A stretch of 64,000 bases of DNA from Aporrectodea caliginosa (GCA_020284085.1 JACEVL010000147.1:369501-433500), one strand, 5' to 3'. Shown: positions 12,262 to 24,493, counted from the first letter of the stretch. Notes: generated from the sequence alone by a model not told the origin. Made by a program: numbers and translations.

Positions 12262-12872
12262 CAGAAGGAGGAGGAGGAGGAGGAGGAGGAGTCTCGAAGC
12301 AGCAGAAGGAGGATGAAGAGGATGAGGTGCAGGATGAGGAGAAGGAAGAGTAGGAGAAGCAGAAGGAGGATGAAGAGGATGAGGAGCAGGATGAGGAGAA
12401 GGAAGAGTAGGAGTCTCGAAGCAGCAGAAGGAGGATGAAGAGGATGCGGTGCAGGATGAGGTGAAGGAAGAGTAGGAGAAGCAGAAGGAGGATGAAGAGG
12501 ATGAGGAGCAGGATGAGGTGAAGGAAGAGTAGGAGAAGCAGAAGGAGGATGAAGAGGATGAGGAGCAGGATGAGGTGAAGGAAGAGTAGGAGAAGCAGAA
12601 GGAGGATGAAGAGGATGAGGAGCAGGATGAGGTGAAGGAAGAGTAGGAGAAGCAGAAGGAGGATGAAGAGGATGAGGAGCAGGATGAGGTGAAGGAAGAG
12701 TAGGAGAAGCAGAAGGAGGATGAAGAGGATGAGGAGCAGGATGAGGTGAAGGAAGAGTAGGAGAAGCAGAAGGAGGATGAAGAGGATGAGGAGCAGGATG
12801 AGGTGAAGGAAGAGTAGGAGAAGCAGAAGGAGGATGAAGAGGATGAGGAGCAGGATGAGGTGAAGGAAGAGT
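12262..12872. repeat. 57-bp G/A-rich minisatellite
   Basis: About ten tandem units of 57 bp (GAGAAGCAGAAGGAGGATGA...GAAGAGTAG), strongly purine-biased on plus. The first units carry variant inserts (GTCTCGAAGCAGCAG). A related, more diverged array sharing that insert is at 21430-21960. The unit is a multiple of three but carries TAG in its acidic frame, so it is not coding. Confidence 0.95.
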
Positions 12873-13099
12873 AAGAGAAGCTTTATTTGTGCCAGATCAG
12901 TTATGGTACAGAATTTGTCACAGATAACGTATCTACCTGAGACTTGTCAAACTCGTACAATATTAATAACCGTGAGTTCTTCGTGATTTAGCTCTCCTTC
13001 CTGACCTTCTTGCTTCCCGGTGAAAAACTGTTAAATGATAGACATATAATATCTTCCTATCAGTCAGCATCCAAAACCTGATGCCATACTTGCCTGGTA

Positions 13100-13335
13100 T
13101 ACCACAGCGTCGAGCCTTTTCGATTGTGGGTCCCTCCATCTGGTATGGCCTCCCACTAGACTTGCGATTGATGCCTCGGCTAAATTCGTCTGCTTTTTTA
13201 TAAATTCTCAAATCACACTTTTTTAGCCGTAACTGGACTGGGAGCGCCTCTGAGTAGGTCTCTCGACGAGGCGCTATATAAATCCTCGGAATGAATGAAT
13301 GAATGAATGTATGAATGAATGAATGAATGAATACC
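13100..13335 (+). mobile_element. LINE 3' end: RT C-terminus, GCGCTATATAAAT, (GAAT)n tail
   Basis: The plus frame from about 13105 reads QRRAFSIVGPSIWYGLPLDL, a typical end of a non-LTR retrotransposon polymerase ORF. A shifted frame continues through the LKK/CDL-type segment to GGAGCGCCTCTGAGTAGG, then GAGGCGCTATATAAAT and a GAAT tail. The frame is broken by a stop around 13199, so this is a dead 5'-truncated copy. It is the longest coding remnant of this LINE family in the window apart from 55457-55733. Confidence 0.8.
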
Positions 13336-15764
13336 ATAGGAATGCATTGCTTGAATGGCACACGTCAACAATATGTTAGTAAGTGCTCATTGACAATCAC
13401 ATTTTCTTACGGAACAAAGAAATTCCGTTGAGTTGCCTGTCGCATGTCCAATAATCTTCTAATGGGCGCCAGCTTGTCTGCGTCTCGCCATTCCATTATA
13501 CATTCTGCGTCGTCGAATCTCACTGCACGCGATGTTTTTTGGAAACGGTTTCAGGCCATATTCTTATTGAATATTCGGACGACTATCTTGCATTTTCTAC
13601 GGCTGCTGTGTACCTTATAGTTCGGGATTAGTACACTCTAGTCAAGACAAGATACAAAGCCCTAAGTTACACAACAGCTCGTCAATGACATCAGTCCAGC
13701 GTTGCTTATAGAATGATGTAATTGCCTTCCTAATTCGTACATTACATGTTGTGTTTTCAAATACAGTATGAATTATTACGAACAGCTCGAAAGTTGTGAG
13801 CGGACAGCTAACATTTCGAAAGGGGGCGCACTTTATTGGGCCAGGAATGCTGTGCGTTACCTTTTCAGCTCTCTGCCGTCCTTTTGCTTGCTTGACAGAC
13901 CGTTTATGGGAAACACTTTCCCCATTTTTTGGCGTCCAATATTGGTGTTGACACTCAATTCTTCTGTTTTTGACTGTTGAGGATTGTGATCCAGATGGAA
14001 CCTCCCCTCCCTATCCCTATCAGTGAGTTGCGTGACCAGCATTCTGAACATCTAGTAAAACTGTAATCTTTGTGACTGTCCACGTTCACCAGCACATTCC
14101 GTCCATCTCGGCCGCGATATCGCACTCGTCCCATTTTGCAAGGGGTTCTCGATCTCTGGCCTTCTGTGGTCACTAGTTGATCTCTCCTCAGTGCCACTGT
14201 CAAGGACATTAGTGTCTGTGGCGTTGGTTGGTGATTTTCCTCCTCACTTGAACTCTTAGATGAGTCCTCTTCATCACCATCCAATTCTTTTAATAGAATG
14301 TTTTGGACTTCTTGTGCTGAACATTTACGTTTAGATACCTCAAAATAGGCCTACGTACGACTAATAGCTCAACAAATATTTTAGCCACTGTTAGCAGTTC
14401 CACTGTTTTAACGGCATGTTATGGCTGTCATGACCGTTGACGTCGACCTTATCTTAAAAATCTGATTATAGCTATTGTTGCTTTATACATAAGTCTCATT
14501 CCTTTGGTAATTGGAATTAATTTTTTCAATTTGAATTTATTTATATATATTTCCAAAAATGCCGTTTACATAAATTTGGTTCTTATTTAGTATCTTAATC
14601 TGGGACCAGAATGACCCCAGTGGTACTCACTGTTGCAGATCTGGTGAGAATATGCGGCACTAACAATATAACATTTTGTAACAGACTGGCAATATTATTT
14701 TATTAAGTCCAAAAATATAAATGCTACATGTCATCTAAGAGCGGTCATGAATTCAACATCGTTTGGGATAATTTTCCATGGCTAATGAAAAACTCCTCTG
14801 TGCTAGCTTTTGACAACTGCGTCTGGATGCATATTTTTCTGCACATCTTTGCGCTCATTTCTCAGGAACATTGTTTTCGGCGACGAAATTGTGATATAAG
14901 CTTATTGTCAAGCGTGGCAAGAGAACTCCTTGACAAATGAATGTTGTGGCCATCATGACCTTCTGAGTAGCAACACGGAGAAGTGTCTCGCTGAAGTAGT
15001 GCCTTATTATCGTGTAAAAGGAAATGTATTTCCGACACAGGAATAGATGTGCTGCTATGGAGACGAAGCCTTTTGTTCTCACATGTTGAAAGACAGCCAC
15101 TCCCTATCAGTTGATGTCAAAACACGAATTTTACGAAACACATAGCACACCAGAACAATAAATTTCAATATCGTACCGTCTTAATTATACAATCCATCCT
15201 ATACTAACTGATTTTTATTCAGCGTCGTCACCCTAACGTAAACTGGACTGATAACAAAAACTGTGCAGTTTGCACACTTGGAATGGGAAAGGACTGGCTG
15301 TCCATGACTTGTGTGAACGAAGTCGTTCCATAACCCATATAACCGCGACCTCTAAAAAAACTGCGAAGAAAAGTATTGCCTATCGAGAGCGCTACGGACC
15401 TACTTATGCCAAATGAAATATGGTTGCAACTGAAGAGTAAAACGTTTTTCCTAGAACTGCTACATTTTCCTTTGCAAACTACAGGCCATTACCTTTTGCA
15501 CATCAATGGCTGGCTCTCTACATCACTGCGCTGCGTAAAAATATTCAAGTCCTAGCAATAAAAGGGGCCGAGCTTCAGACACCCGCGTTGATGTTTTCAC
15601 AAGACAAGTCTGTGAAAGCCTAATTTCTCGATTTTTCTAGCGGCGACAAGACATGCAAGTGCAACAACACAGAGAATACAGAGTAGTGCGCGTGCCTATA
15701 TAAATTTTATTACACACTTGTCGGCAATGTCAGCCATTATTATCACGCGTACCGCTGAAGCAAC
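13336..15764. other. gene-free stretch
   Basis: No supported gene. Several frames of 60-110 codons exist, but none shows a known motif or consistent splice context. Confidence 0.45.
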
Positions 15765-15857
15765 ATGGACGGAGCAAACAGGGTAACAGCGCATCAGGAA
15801 TTTCACAGAACGCGCTATCTGTCGTCTGGCAACCGACTGCCGTGTTTTGAATATACG
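15765..15857 (+). CDS. candidate first coding exon, product unknown
   Basis: ATG at 15765 opens 31 in-frame codons (begins MDGANRVTAHQEFHRTRY) that end exactly at a consensus donor, ACG then GTAAGT at 15858. Composition is protein-like and the region is locally CpG-rich. I found no matching acceptor-bounded exon downstream and recognise no family. It may be the start of an unrecognised gene or chance. The frame also stays open for about 76 codons past the donor. Confidence 0.2.
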
Positions 15858-16525
15858 GTAAGTGAACGAGACTTGCGAATGCCATCTAAGTTTCCGGCCC
15901 AATTGAATGTTTTCCCTGATTTTGCAAAGCCCGAGAGACCGATCTTTGAAAGTACTGCGTCCCATTTCGTGCCATTCAGTCTGCGTTGCCGGCTGATGGA
16001 GCCTTCTGTCACCGATCAAAGCTGCACAATCAACCGCCTTTCAGCGCCACTCGTCGCCGTGTGTTGCCTAAGAAGTCTCGTTGCTTAGCAGCGCTGGTTG
16101 TTGCGTCAAGCGTTTGTTAGAAACGCACTCGAGCTGTGGCACATATGGCAAGAACGGAGATGGCAGGTCTGGAGCAGAGGAGCGAATGAGGAAAGGAAAC
16201 GGTTGTCTGGGACATCCTCGGATTGCAGCATTGACCGCTTGATGCAATAATGCGTTTCCTCCGTTGGCAGAACAACTGGGTCGACCAAACGATGACATGA
16301 TTAACAACCAAACGCATATAGTTTATGTGCTGAAGACAAAACTAGATCAGTATAAAACCAGTCAGTTGTGCTACAGCTAGACTGATTAGATACGTATATT
16401 TATCGCGTTATGACCATCCTCACCGTTGAGCATAGTAATGCTGCAATGCAAATTACATCAAGCTACAAGGCTTGTCTATAAACAACATTTAATAATAATT
16501 TAAACAATAATAATTATCTGAATCA
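15858..16525. other. gene-free stretch
   Basis: Overlapping open frames on both strands between 15815 and 16320, none recognised. Confidence 0.4.
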
Positions 16526-16735
16526 CATGATAGTTTGAAAATTAAGTTGTTCAGTGTTCTCTAGTTCATTTCTAAAACGTTTTAATTTTACTTAATTCAA
16601 TTAAAACAATTAAATCCTTATTTCATTTCAAAACATGATAGTTTGAAAATTAGCCTAAGTTGTTATCTAGTTCATTTCTAAAACGTTATCATTTTATTTA
16701 ATTAAATTAAAACAATTAAATCTTTATTTATTATA
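16526..16735. repeat. ~105-bp tandem duplication
   Basis: Two adjacent diverged copies starting ACATGATAGTTTGAAAATTA (about 16526 and 16633), both containing CTAGTTCATTTCTAAAACGT and an ATTAAAACAATTAAATC end. Confidence 0.85.
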
Positions 16736-17649
16736 CCACCCTCTTTCCGATAAACAATGGCTGATGCTCGATGAATCAACGCTTTCAGCAAATTGTCTCG
16801 ATTTATAGTACCCTTATTAAACACCGCTAATTATTTAAAGCCCCTTAATGAAGTAATTGGCTGCTGGCATTAAGGGTTTCCTTATGAACAAACACGATCG
16901 TCATCCGAGGTGTTTCGCATATCTGTGAAGCAGTTCGGAAGACAATAGGCGTCTTTCGAACCAAACCACAGGGTGCAGAGTGTAGACAGTTGCCTGAAGG
17001 AAAAGCAACTTGACGTAGAGCAGCATGCCTACGTTTGCATGTAAACGAGCCGAGGAATCTTGGTTTAGTGTAATAAGTCATACGTACAGTACATTCGGGT
17101 GTTGGGCGAACATAGCGTATAAAAATCAAAGTCCGACTTAGTCCGACTTAGTCCGAATAACGATATTATCGTCGATATACATTCAGACGAAATGGTGTCC
17201 GAGAAATGTCTAAGAAAATACACTCTCGATCGACAGTCGAAACAAGCACTAGGCTATCTGGTTCCTGGGATGGGTCCGCTGATCCCACAGAGTGCCATGC
17301 AGCGAGAGACGTGTTATAGTGGTTAGAAGCATTGCCCGATATCCCTGTGCTGAGGGCAAAAAGACACAGAGACAACTCATGACTTTTGTCTCAGACTCAG
17401 GCTGGAATCACAGAGTTGCTAGATGTAGAATGTTGGTGAAGAGAAAATCCGTGGCACAAAAAGAAACGCCTATTGCCGATAAAGGAATGAACCATGTTCT
17501 GAGTAATTTTCACCTGTGAATAAGCTGATTCCCGCGACTTCGCTTTTGTGGGCGCTCTAGAAGTCTCGAGTTTACGATTACGATGAGAAAAGTCCATCCT
17601 GAGGAGGTTGCCCACACGGTGACTGCGGAAGAGGCAGAGTCGGATAGAA
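16736..17649. other. gene-free stretch
   Basis: No supported gene. A short GTCCGACTTA triplication lies at about 17131-17158. Confidence 0.45.
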
Positions 17650-17763
17650 TGGGTGTTATGATTGGAGACAGGACGAAACCGCCATTTTAAACATCAAAAG
17701 TATAAAGGACAGTGATGTGGGTTTCTACAAGAGTACATGTGTTGGATTCACCCAGCCTCGCTA
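17650..17763 (+). pseudogene. possible immunoglobulin-like domain remnant
   Basis: The plus frame before the stop at 17761 reads LNIKSIKDSDVGFYKSTCVG, which resembles the E-to-F strand region of an Ig-like domain (L.I..I...D.G.Y.C). A stop lies upstream in the same frame near 17642. The consensus cysteine is displaced by two residues, and no first half of the domain was found. It could be an orphan exon, a pseudogene fragment or chance. Confidence 0.25.
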
Positions 17764-17799
17764 AGTAATGTCCAGACCACGACCATCACACAGTTTTAT

Positions 17800-17935
17800 T
17801 TCTATTAACTGAAACTGTAACTGAAATTGGATAACAACTGAAAAATGTTTGTCAGTTAACTGATACTGAAAAATACTGAATAACTGAAACTGTAATAGAA
17901 ACTGAAAAACAATAACTGTATGACTAAAGAATCAC
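17800..17935. repeat. AACTGAAACTGTAACTG-type degenerate repeat, left block
   Basis: Irregular repeats of AACTGAAAAT and CTGTAACTGAAA. The same sequence type recurs at 18560-18735 on the other side of the hAT-like fragment, so both blocks may be subterminal repeats of one dead element. Confidence 0.7.
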
Positions 17936-18319
17936 AAAGCGTTAGCTTGAAAATGAAACATAAGTTTTTCCTTTACTTAATTTTGAAACATCGTTTTTTT
18001 CCCTTACTTACTTTTTGAATAGTAATCCTACTCTAGTCTACAATCAGTTTCGATGCACATTTCACTTCCGGTTCGTTTCCATTCGTTGTGTTGTCGTTGA
18101 TTAACACTTTAACGGCGATGCGTGTACTAACGGTGACTGGGAAACCAATGCAGCTCGTCGTCAAAGTGTTAATGTAGGCGCTAAGCCGTAAAATAATTCG
18201 ACGACAACAAGAACAATGTGTTAGCCAAGTAGCGGTCGCGAGGTAGAATGTGGCGTGTGGGAATATTTTGTTTATGAAGCAGCAGTAGACAGGAGTTGAT
18301 GTTGTGTTCGCAATGTTGC

Positions 18320-18489
18320 TGGCAATGACGCCGAAAAACATGAGTGTGGATCGACAGACCTTTTATCCAATTCTGGCACAAGCATAGGCTATACTGAGCG
18401 TGTTTTCTCAGTTTGTGGGGATTTGTGCGCACGAAAGCGGAACAGAGCAAGTGTTAATCTGGAACGACTTGTTTTCCCTAAAATAAACT
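18320..18489 (+). pseudogene. hAT-family transposase C-terminal (dimerisation) fragment
   Basis: The plus frame ends with IGYTERVFSVCGDLCARKRN, then RASVNLERLVF and a stop at 18487-18489. This matches the conserved hAT C-terminal dimerisation motif (S.ERVFS..G......R..L.......L..L). The upstream frame is degraded and no catalytic part is visible. It is flanked by similar AACTG repeat blocks at 17800-17935 and 18560-18735. It is a dead transposon. Confidence 0.6.
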
Positions 18490-18559
18490 GACAATATGAA
18501 ATTGGAATGATTTGCAGTGTAAACATTTCTGGTAACAGTACTGTTCGGAATACTTGTGG

Positions 18560-18735
18560 TCAAAAATAATAACTGAAACTTTAACTGGAAAATAAAAAAA
18601 CTGTAACCGAAACTGAAAAATCTGATTGCAGTTAACTGTAACTATAGCTGTAACAGAAAAATAATAAATTAGGCAACTGTAAACTGAAGCTGTAACTGAA
18701 ACTGTAGCTGAAAGACCATGACTGAAATAACATTG
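18560..18735. repeat. AACTGAAACTGTAACTG-type degenerate repeat, right block
   Basis: Same repeat type as 17800-17935, here following the hAT-like C-terminus. Confidence 0.7.
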
Positions 18736-21429
18736 CCACCACAGCGTTTTATTGATCAAGACAGCAGCCTTTAGATAAATTTGTAATGTTATTAAACAGC
18801 TCAAACAAACGCAGCAACCAGGTCTTAAACTTCAGCATCTATTAAATGTTACATGTATATAATTTATTGTATATATAGTTATCCTATCTTTCTTGGTGGA
18901 GATAGTTCTTTGATTATTCTGTGCTAGACGTTCGCAAAAGAGTAGGATTCTTGCATTGTGTGGAGCTATTTCAAAGGAATTCTGTAACCCCATGGCGAAT
19001 ATTGCGAATACTGTTGATTCCTTCAAGCGTATACAGAGCCATTCTAAGTATTTCGCACCAAACCCCAGGGTAGAGTTAATATTTAATTCCAACGTCAAGT
19101 TGGCCAAGATGTATCGCCCATCGCAGCTGACCAATTGAACTGTCGAAACGTCTTATAGCTTCCGTCTCCTGCAAACGAGTCCGCTCTTGATTTTCTCATT
19201 CGACGTAGTGTCACGAGTTTCCATAGTGACCGCTTTAATCACGGTGTACGTGATAATTGTCTTTAGTTCATGCATGATGCATTAGACTGTTATTCAACCT
19301 ATATAATTATATGTAATTACATTCTATGACTTTGATGCAGAATTATTATTTGTAAAGGTGCTGCTCTAAATAAATAAATAATTTCAATGATAGAATTGTA
19401 TAGGCCTAAGTAAATGGAAGAACATGTAATTTGAACGGAGTTAAATCGCTAGAATGTAATTCTCTAGAATTATCGAAAGGTTGCTAAGGCAGACTGTATC
19501 ATTGTATATGTTTTCCATTCAAAGGTCTACTGTAGGACTAGTTCATAATCTAGTGCATGTTTTAGTTTGATACAATAATGGCGTGCAGTAATTTTTCGTA
19601 CGAGAGGCGCTATAAAAATGTGTATTAAAATCACGATTTTAGTCAAAATAAAAATTTGAGTAAAGGAAATAGTAAATTCGACTAATTGCTGTAGGCCTGA
19701 TATTTGTAAAAGTTAATTAGGTATAGCCTTAAGCCCGAAGGCAAATGTACAATACTTGGCTCTTCCGGAAAAAATCCATATTGCGCCGATCGTAATAGCC
19801 GCAGATTTTGTGTGACGCGGAGAAATGTCAGAGATATACACGACGTTCTTACGTGTATATTATATTACATGAGCTAAGGGGACCTCATAGATTATAGGAT
19901 TGAACTGCACGCAGTACTCGCCTTCAGCCCATATGTTATGGTACATGCCTAAGTGTTCAATTTTAGCGTTAAGCCAACGCGTTGGACAAACCGAGAACGG
20001 ACGGTGCGTGATGGATTTGCGGAAATCGCGTCTTATAAACGGTGCGCCTCCTTTCAGCTGCTGCCGCTGCTGCTGCTGCTGCTGCTGTGTCGAAACGCGA
20101 CCATCTAATCGGTCTCCAGTATTATTAAACTGGATCCGGCAGCTGGATAGCATGCAGAGTTTAGAGCGTAGATGCCGTCGTTGCTGCTTGTGTGATTCGT
20201 CGTCGTGTTGTATTTATATACTGGCCTAGACAGGTAAACATGCGTAATCTTGTAAGCTTACACACGTCTAAGCTTCTATGCGTATACACTTAGGCCTACA
20301 CATAAATGCAGCAAAGATGTAATCTTACAAATCAATGTTATAGATTGCCTGTGAACAACGAGCAATTTACACCATCTTCAGGTAAAAGGTTCCACAGTTA
20401 TTTACATTTCTTTGCATGTCTTACGTATGCGATCAAGCACAGCCTCAAGTGACGACATAAGTAATGGTAAACTGACAAAGAGACCCACAGTCACCCACTA
20501 AGTATACAACAACAACAACCGGTGACGATAAACGATTCAAGACGAACCAAAGAGCGTCATCAACGCAGAGAGACAAACGACTTCAGTCGAGAGACACATG
20601 CATGGCAGGAAAACGTTTTCTCAGGATCAACAACTAAAATACAGTCTAAACCCAAATTAAACACTGCAGAACCTTTTATAATGTCCACTTTCCCGGACAC
20701 TGAAGACTTACAAAGCACAATAACGCATTATGTTAAGTCCTATCGCTATTAAGCCTCTTGCAACAAAGACATAATTATAAAGAAGCGTATACGTATACAC
20801 AGGCCTAAGTATACATTATACGGATACAGCCTTATATCTACACGCATATTTAGATATGATATGATTTTCCATGGGCGTGAAACTTTGGTCCAGGTCCTTT
20901 GGCAGAGAAACGGATGCAGGAAAGAGTATCAACTGATTGTGTATACACCCGTTGCTAAGATTTACGAATTTCTATCCAATTTGGTTCCCACGGACGAAGG
21001 CGGCTCGGTCGCCTCTCACCGACCGACCGATCGCCCGACCGAGCGACGGTCGACCAGACGACGAGGAAGACGGTGGTGCCCTGTCTACGTCGGGCACCGT
21101 AAACAAGATTGAGATCGTCGGAGAGGCGTCGGCTGTTGATGCTTCTTCATCTGCTGCAGCCGTGCATGGGTTATTTCTGGACAGCTGTCACAATGCATGT
21201 CATCTTCTACTAATGCCAATGTGCAACGCTTATACACACCCATCCACCCACACTGTCCACACACACCTACATACCCCTCCACACACACACCAAGCCGCAA
21301 GCCGGTATTTATGTATTTATATATTATTTATATATGCCCGCATGTATTAGCACTTGTGCTAAATGACTACCCCTTTCTAGTGTGGTCGGCCTTGTATAAT
21401 GTATAAGCATTCTGAAATATACGGCGATC
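18736..21429. other. gene-free stretch
   Basis: No supported gene. A short CTG tract (20050-20086) gives polyglutamine on minus and polycysteine on plus. A SINE/LINE-tail relic (GAGGCGCTATAAAAATG) lies near 19605. CpG-rich sequence at 20990-21130 contains GACCGACCGA repeats. Confidence 0.45.
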
Positions 21430-21960
21430 AGTGGTTCGAATAAGAACAGGAGGAGAAGGAGAAGGAGTAGGAGAAGAAGGAGGAGGAGGAGAAGTCTCGA
21501 AGCAGCAGAAGGATGATGAAGAGGATGAGGAGCAAGATGCGGGGAAGGAATAATTTGAGAAGCAGGAGGAAAAGTAGGAAGAGTAGGAGAAGCAGGAGGA
21601 GGAGAAAGAAGAGTAGGAGAAGTAGGAAGAGTAGGAGAAGCAGGAGGAGGAGAAAGAAGAGTAGGAGAAGCAGGAGGAGGAGAAGGAAGAGTAGGAGAAG
21701 CAGGAGGATGAGGAGAAGAAGAGTAGGAGAAGCAGAAGGGGAAGAAAGTGTAGGAGAAGCAGGACGAGGAGAAGGAAGAGTAGGAGAAGCAGAAGGATGA
21801 GGAGAAGAAGAGCAGGAGAAACAGGAGTACGGGTAGGAAGAGTAGGAGGCTGAAGGAGGAGAAGTAAGAGTAGGAGAAGCAGGAGGAGGAGAAGGAAGAG
21901 GAGGAGAAGAAGGAGCAAGAGTATAGGAAACGCAGAAAGAGAAGCTAACAGTGAATGTAA
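21430..21960. repeat. G/A-rich minisatellite, diverged
   Basis: Purine-rich array of GGAGAAGNAGGAGGAGGAG and GAAGAGTAGGAGAAG units. Shares GTCTCGAAGCAGCAGAAGG and GATGAAGAGGATGAGGAGCA with the array at 12262-12872. Open frames on both strands (poly-Leu/Ser, poly-Arg) are artefacts. Confidence 0.9.
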
Positions 21961-23039
21961 TCAAATCTCAGGACTTATAAGCGCCGTTACAATAATGCAT
22001 TTAGCATCAATCGACCGGCAGTCGTTTCAGCTGAAATAAGAGGCAAAGTCACACGGAAGAAGGGAAGAGAAGAAAAGGAAGAGAAGAAAAGGAAGAGAAA
22101 TGGATGAAGAGGAAGGAAGACTTCGAAATGAAGAAGTGGACGGACGAAATTCTAGGCTGGGCGACGACTTGTTCGGTCGTCTCAATTGGCGGAGACGACG
22201 ACGGGTGGGTGGCCTTCGTAATGGTTTCCCCTGGAAGAAAAGATTCACAGTAATAGCCATCGATTTCATTCGTCCGTCCGTCCGTCTGCCTGTCGTTTTC
22301 TCATTCTCTGTGCGCTTCAATTAGCGTCTCCTTCTCCTGTTTAGTCATTCTCCTTGTCTTCTTGAGTTTCGCATACACTTTATGCCTTCTTCTTCTTGTT
22401 TATTTGCCCACCCATGCCCGTCTTTTATCTGCCTGTTCTTTTGCCTATATTCTAAATCTTCACCATCTCTCTTCCTCGTCGTTGTCTTCTTCCTCGTCCT
22501 CTTCCGTCTGCGATTTCATCTGTTTATCGTCTTACGTCTATCTCCGCTCATTCCATTTCTCTTCTTATATGGAGTACTTCTTGGGCCGCCGCGTAAGCCG
22601 CGAGCGCTGTTTATTTTGGCATTCGTTGACTGAAGATAGTCGTACGATAGGAGACAGACAGAGAGGCAGGGACAGAGAGCGATACAAGCACACAGACTGT
22701 TCGTCAGTTTCGAATAATACGATCGATGACGTATGATTTCGTACGAAAACGTCTCTCTGCTCAGCGGCTGCGCTGGACTTCTGCAGCCGATGCGATGGCT
22801 GCATAATGCGCAGAAGGCTGACGTCGTCCGTCCACTGTTCACTCTCCTGATCTAGACCCAGGTCAGCGCCCTTATCTCGTCGGTACATTATCCACAATGC
22901 GCATTCACAGCGGAAATACACTGCACATGAAAATTACGTTTTACAAGTTTGAAATTTTATGATTGTTTGGGTTCAGTGATACAAATGCAAATGTCAACAC
23001 AGCCGCATATAGGCCTAAATACCGTAATAACATTATTAT
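21961..23039. other. gene-free stretch
   Basis: CpG is somewhat elevated around 22560-22880. Open frames on both strands are low-complexity (Ser/Phe/Leu) or unrecognised. No gene is supported. Confidence 0.45.
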
Positions 23040-23175
23040 TAGAGCAATGGAGAACATTACTGCCTAGAGGTAATACTACTACATTCTTTACTAACTTAAA
23101 AACAGTCTTATTTAGCCGTTGTTGGACTTGGAGCGCTCCTGAGTAGATTACCTTTAAGGTGTGCTTTATAAATTA
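23040..23175 (+). mobile_element. LINE 3' end fragment
   Basis: The plus frame ends LKTVLFSRCWTWSAPE and stop, the same C-terminus as the LINE remnants at 3670 and 55457. A degraded GTGCTTTATAAAT follows. No tetranucleotide tail remains. Confidence 0.7.
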
Positions 23176-24104
23176 TTAAAACTCCTTAACAGTATTAAAA
23201 TTTCAACTGACTGATAGTTAGGCCTATTACCGATAAGACGCGGAAACTGAAAATCAAACATTTTCCGAAGTGTGAGGGTAAAAACTAGATCTATTAAACT
23301 CTAATTTAAACTTCGCTTAGGCCTACACTTTTTACTGTCTCCCTTGTTTATTTATCAGATAGACTACATAAGTGGGCCACAAAAGTCCACTTTATATTGC
23401 ACGTATTTTGCTGCTCCATTTAAGCTATGTTTCCTTGTAACGGCGATAGAGAAGTCATAATTATATGGATTCACTACTGAAAGATTCTATGACATTTTCT
23501 TCAATTCTTCGTAGTTTATATCACCATTATTTTAAGGAAGCGCATAGAAATGCCCAACACCCACCCATTCACTTAGCCAGCTCGCTAATTGCAGCTGTAA
23601 GAAATACCATGGCACTAACTAAATAACTAGACGCGCATCAGATTCGTTTTTATAGCAATGATAATCGTTTTCATTGCAATAATAATAATTATTATTCCTA
23701 TTATTATGCCGTTATAATAATAATTAAATAATAATATTTTTTATTTTTCGCCCGAGGTAGAAATAATTCCTCAGGTTCTTACACAGCCTACTATCCGAAG
23801 AATAACGACAGTTATTGTTGTTGTTGTTGTTGTTCTTCTTCTTCTTTTTATTATTATTTTTTTTTGCCCCGAGGTAAACATGATCCCTCGGGGACTTCAA
23901 GATTAATTAAAATGATAAAAGTCTGGAACGGTTAGAACTCCTCGGGCTCGGGCAAAAGGCTGGCAAAGGTACCGCAGATTGCAACAGCGTTAAAACGCTG
24001 TATGGCTAGAGATATACGTTGAAACAAGTATGTGGCTTCGCGTTGGTCTCCTGACACAAAAGCTAAAAGTCTCCCGATGTCGGTTATCAGGGACATGCAG
24101 TCGG
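23176..24104. other. gene-free stretch
   Basis: AT-rich. Short TTG and CTT tracts lie at 23815-23850. The sequence CCGAGGTA...ATCCCTCGGG recurs (23750 and 23865). No gene. Confidence 0.45.
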
Positions 24105-24176
<72 letters not shown>

Positions 24177-24202
24177 GTTGTTGTTGTTGTTGTTGTTGTT
24201 GT
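24105..24202. repeat. (ATT)n(GTT)n microsatellite
   Basis: About 70 bp of ATT followed by about 27 bp of GTT, directly abutting the CATT tail of the SINE at 24203-24493. A further GTT tract is at 24499-24521. Confidence 0.97.
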
Positions 24203-24493
24203 TCATTCATTCATTCATTCATTCATTTCGGATATTTATATAGCGCCCCTTCAAGATTTCTACTCAGAGGCGCTCCCGACTACAGCGCGGACACTGAATC
24301 GGAGTTTCACGCCGAAGCGCATGAGCAATTGCGAGTGAAGGACTTGCCCAGGGTCCCTACGCGGCGGCTTGAGGTGGATTCGAACCCGCAACCCTCCGGC
24401 TGCAAGGCACCAAACATACCCCTTGAGGTGGATTCGAACCCGCAACCCTCCGGCTGCAAGGCACCGAACATACCCCTACGCCACCGCGCCCCA
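24203..24493 (-). mobile_element. tRNA-derived SINE, copy with duplicated head
   Basis: On minus, the head carries an A-box-like TGGCGTAGGGG (plus 24473-24483) and a perfect B box GGTTCGAATCC (plus 24376-24386, repeated at 24430-24440). The body ends GGAGCGCCTCTGAGTAGAA, GGGGCGCTATATAAAT and an AATG tail. Compared with the copy at 35874-36107, a 54-bp segment holding the B box is tandemly duplicated (24368-24421 and 24422-24475). The 3' tail is shared with the LINE ends in this window. It is transcribed by RNA polymerase III if active. Confidence 0.85.

Noticed and set aside
21367..21964. Leucine/serine-rich 178-183-residue minus frames
   Set aside because: Translation of the purine-rich minisatellite.
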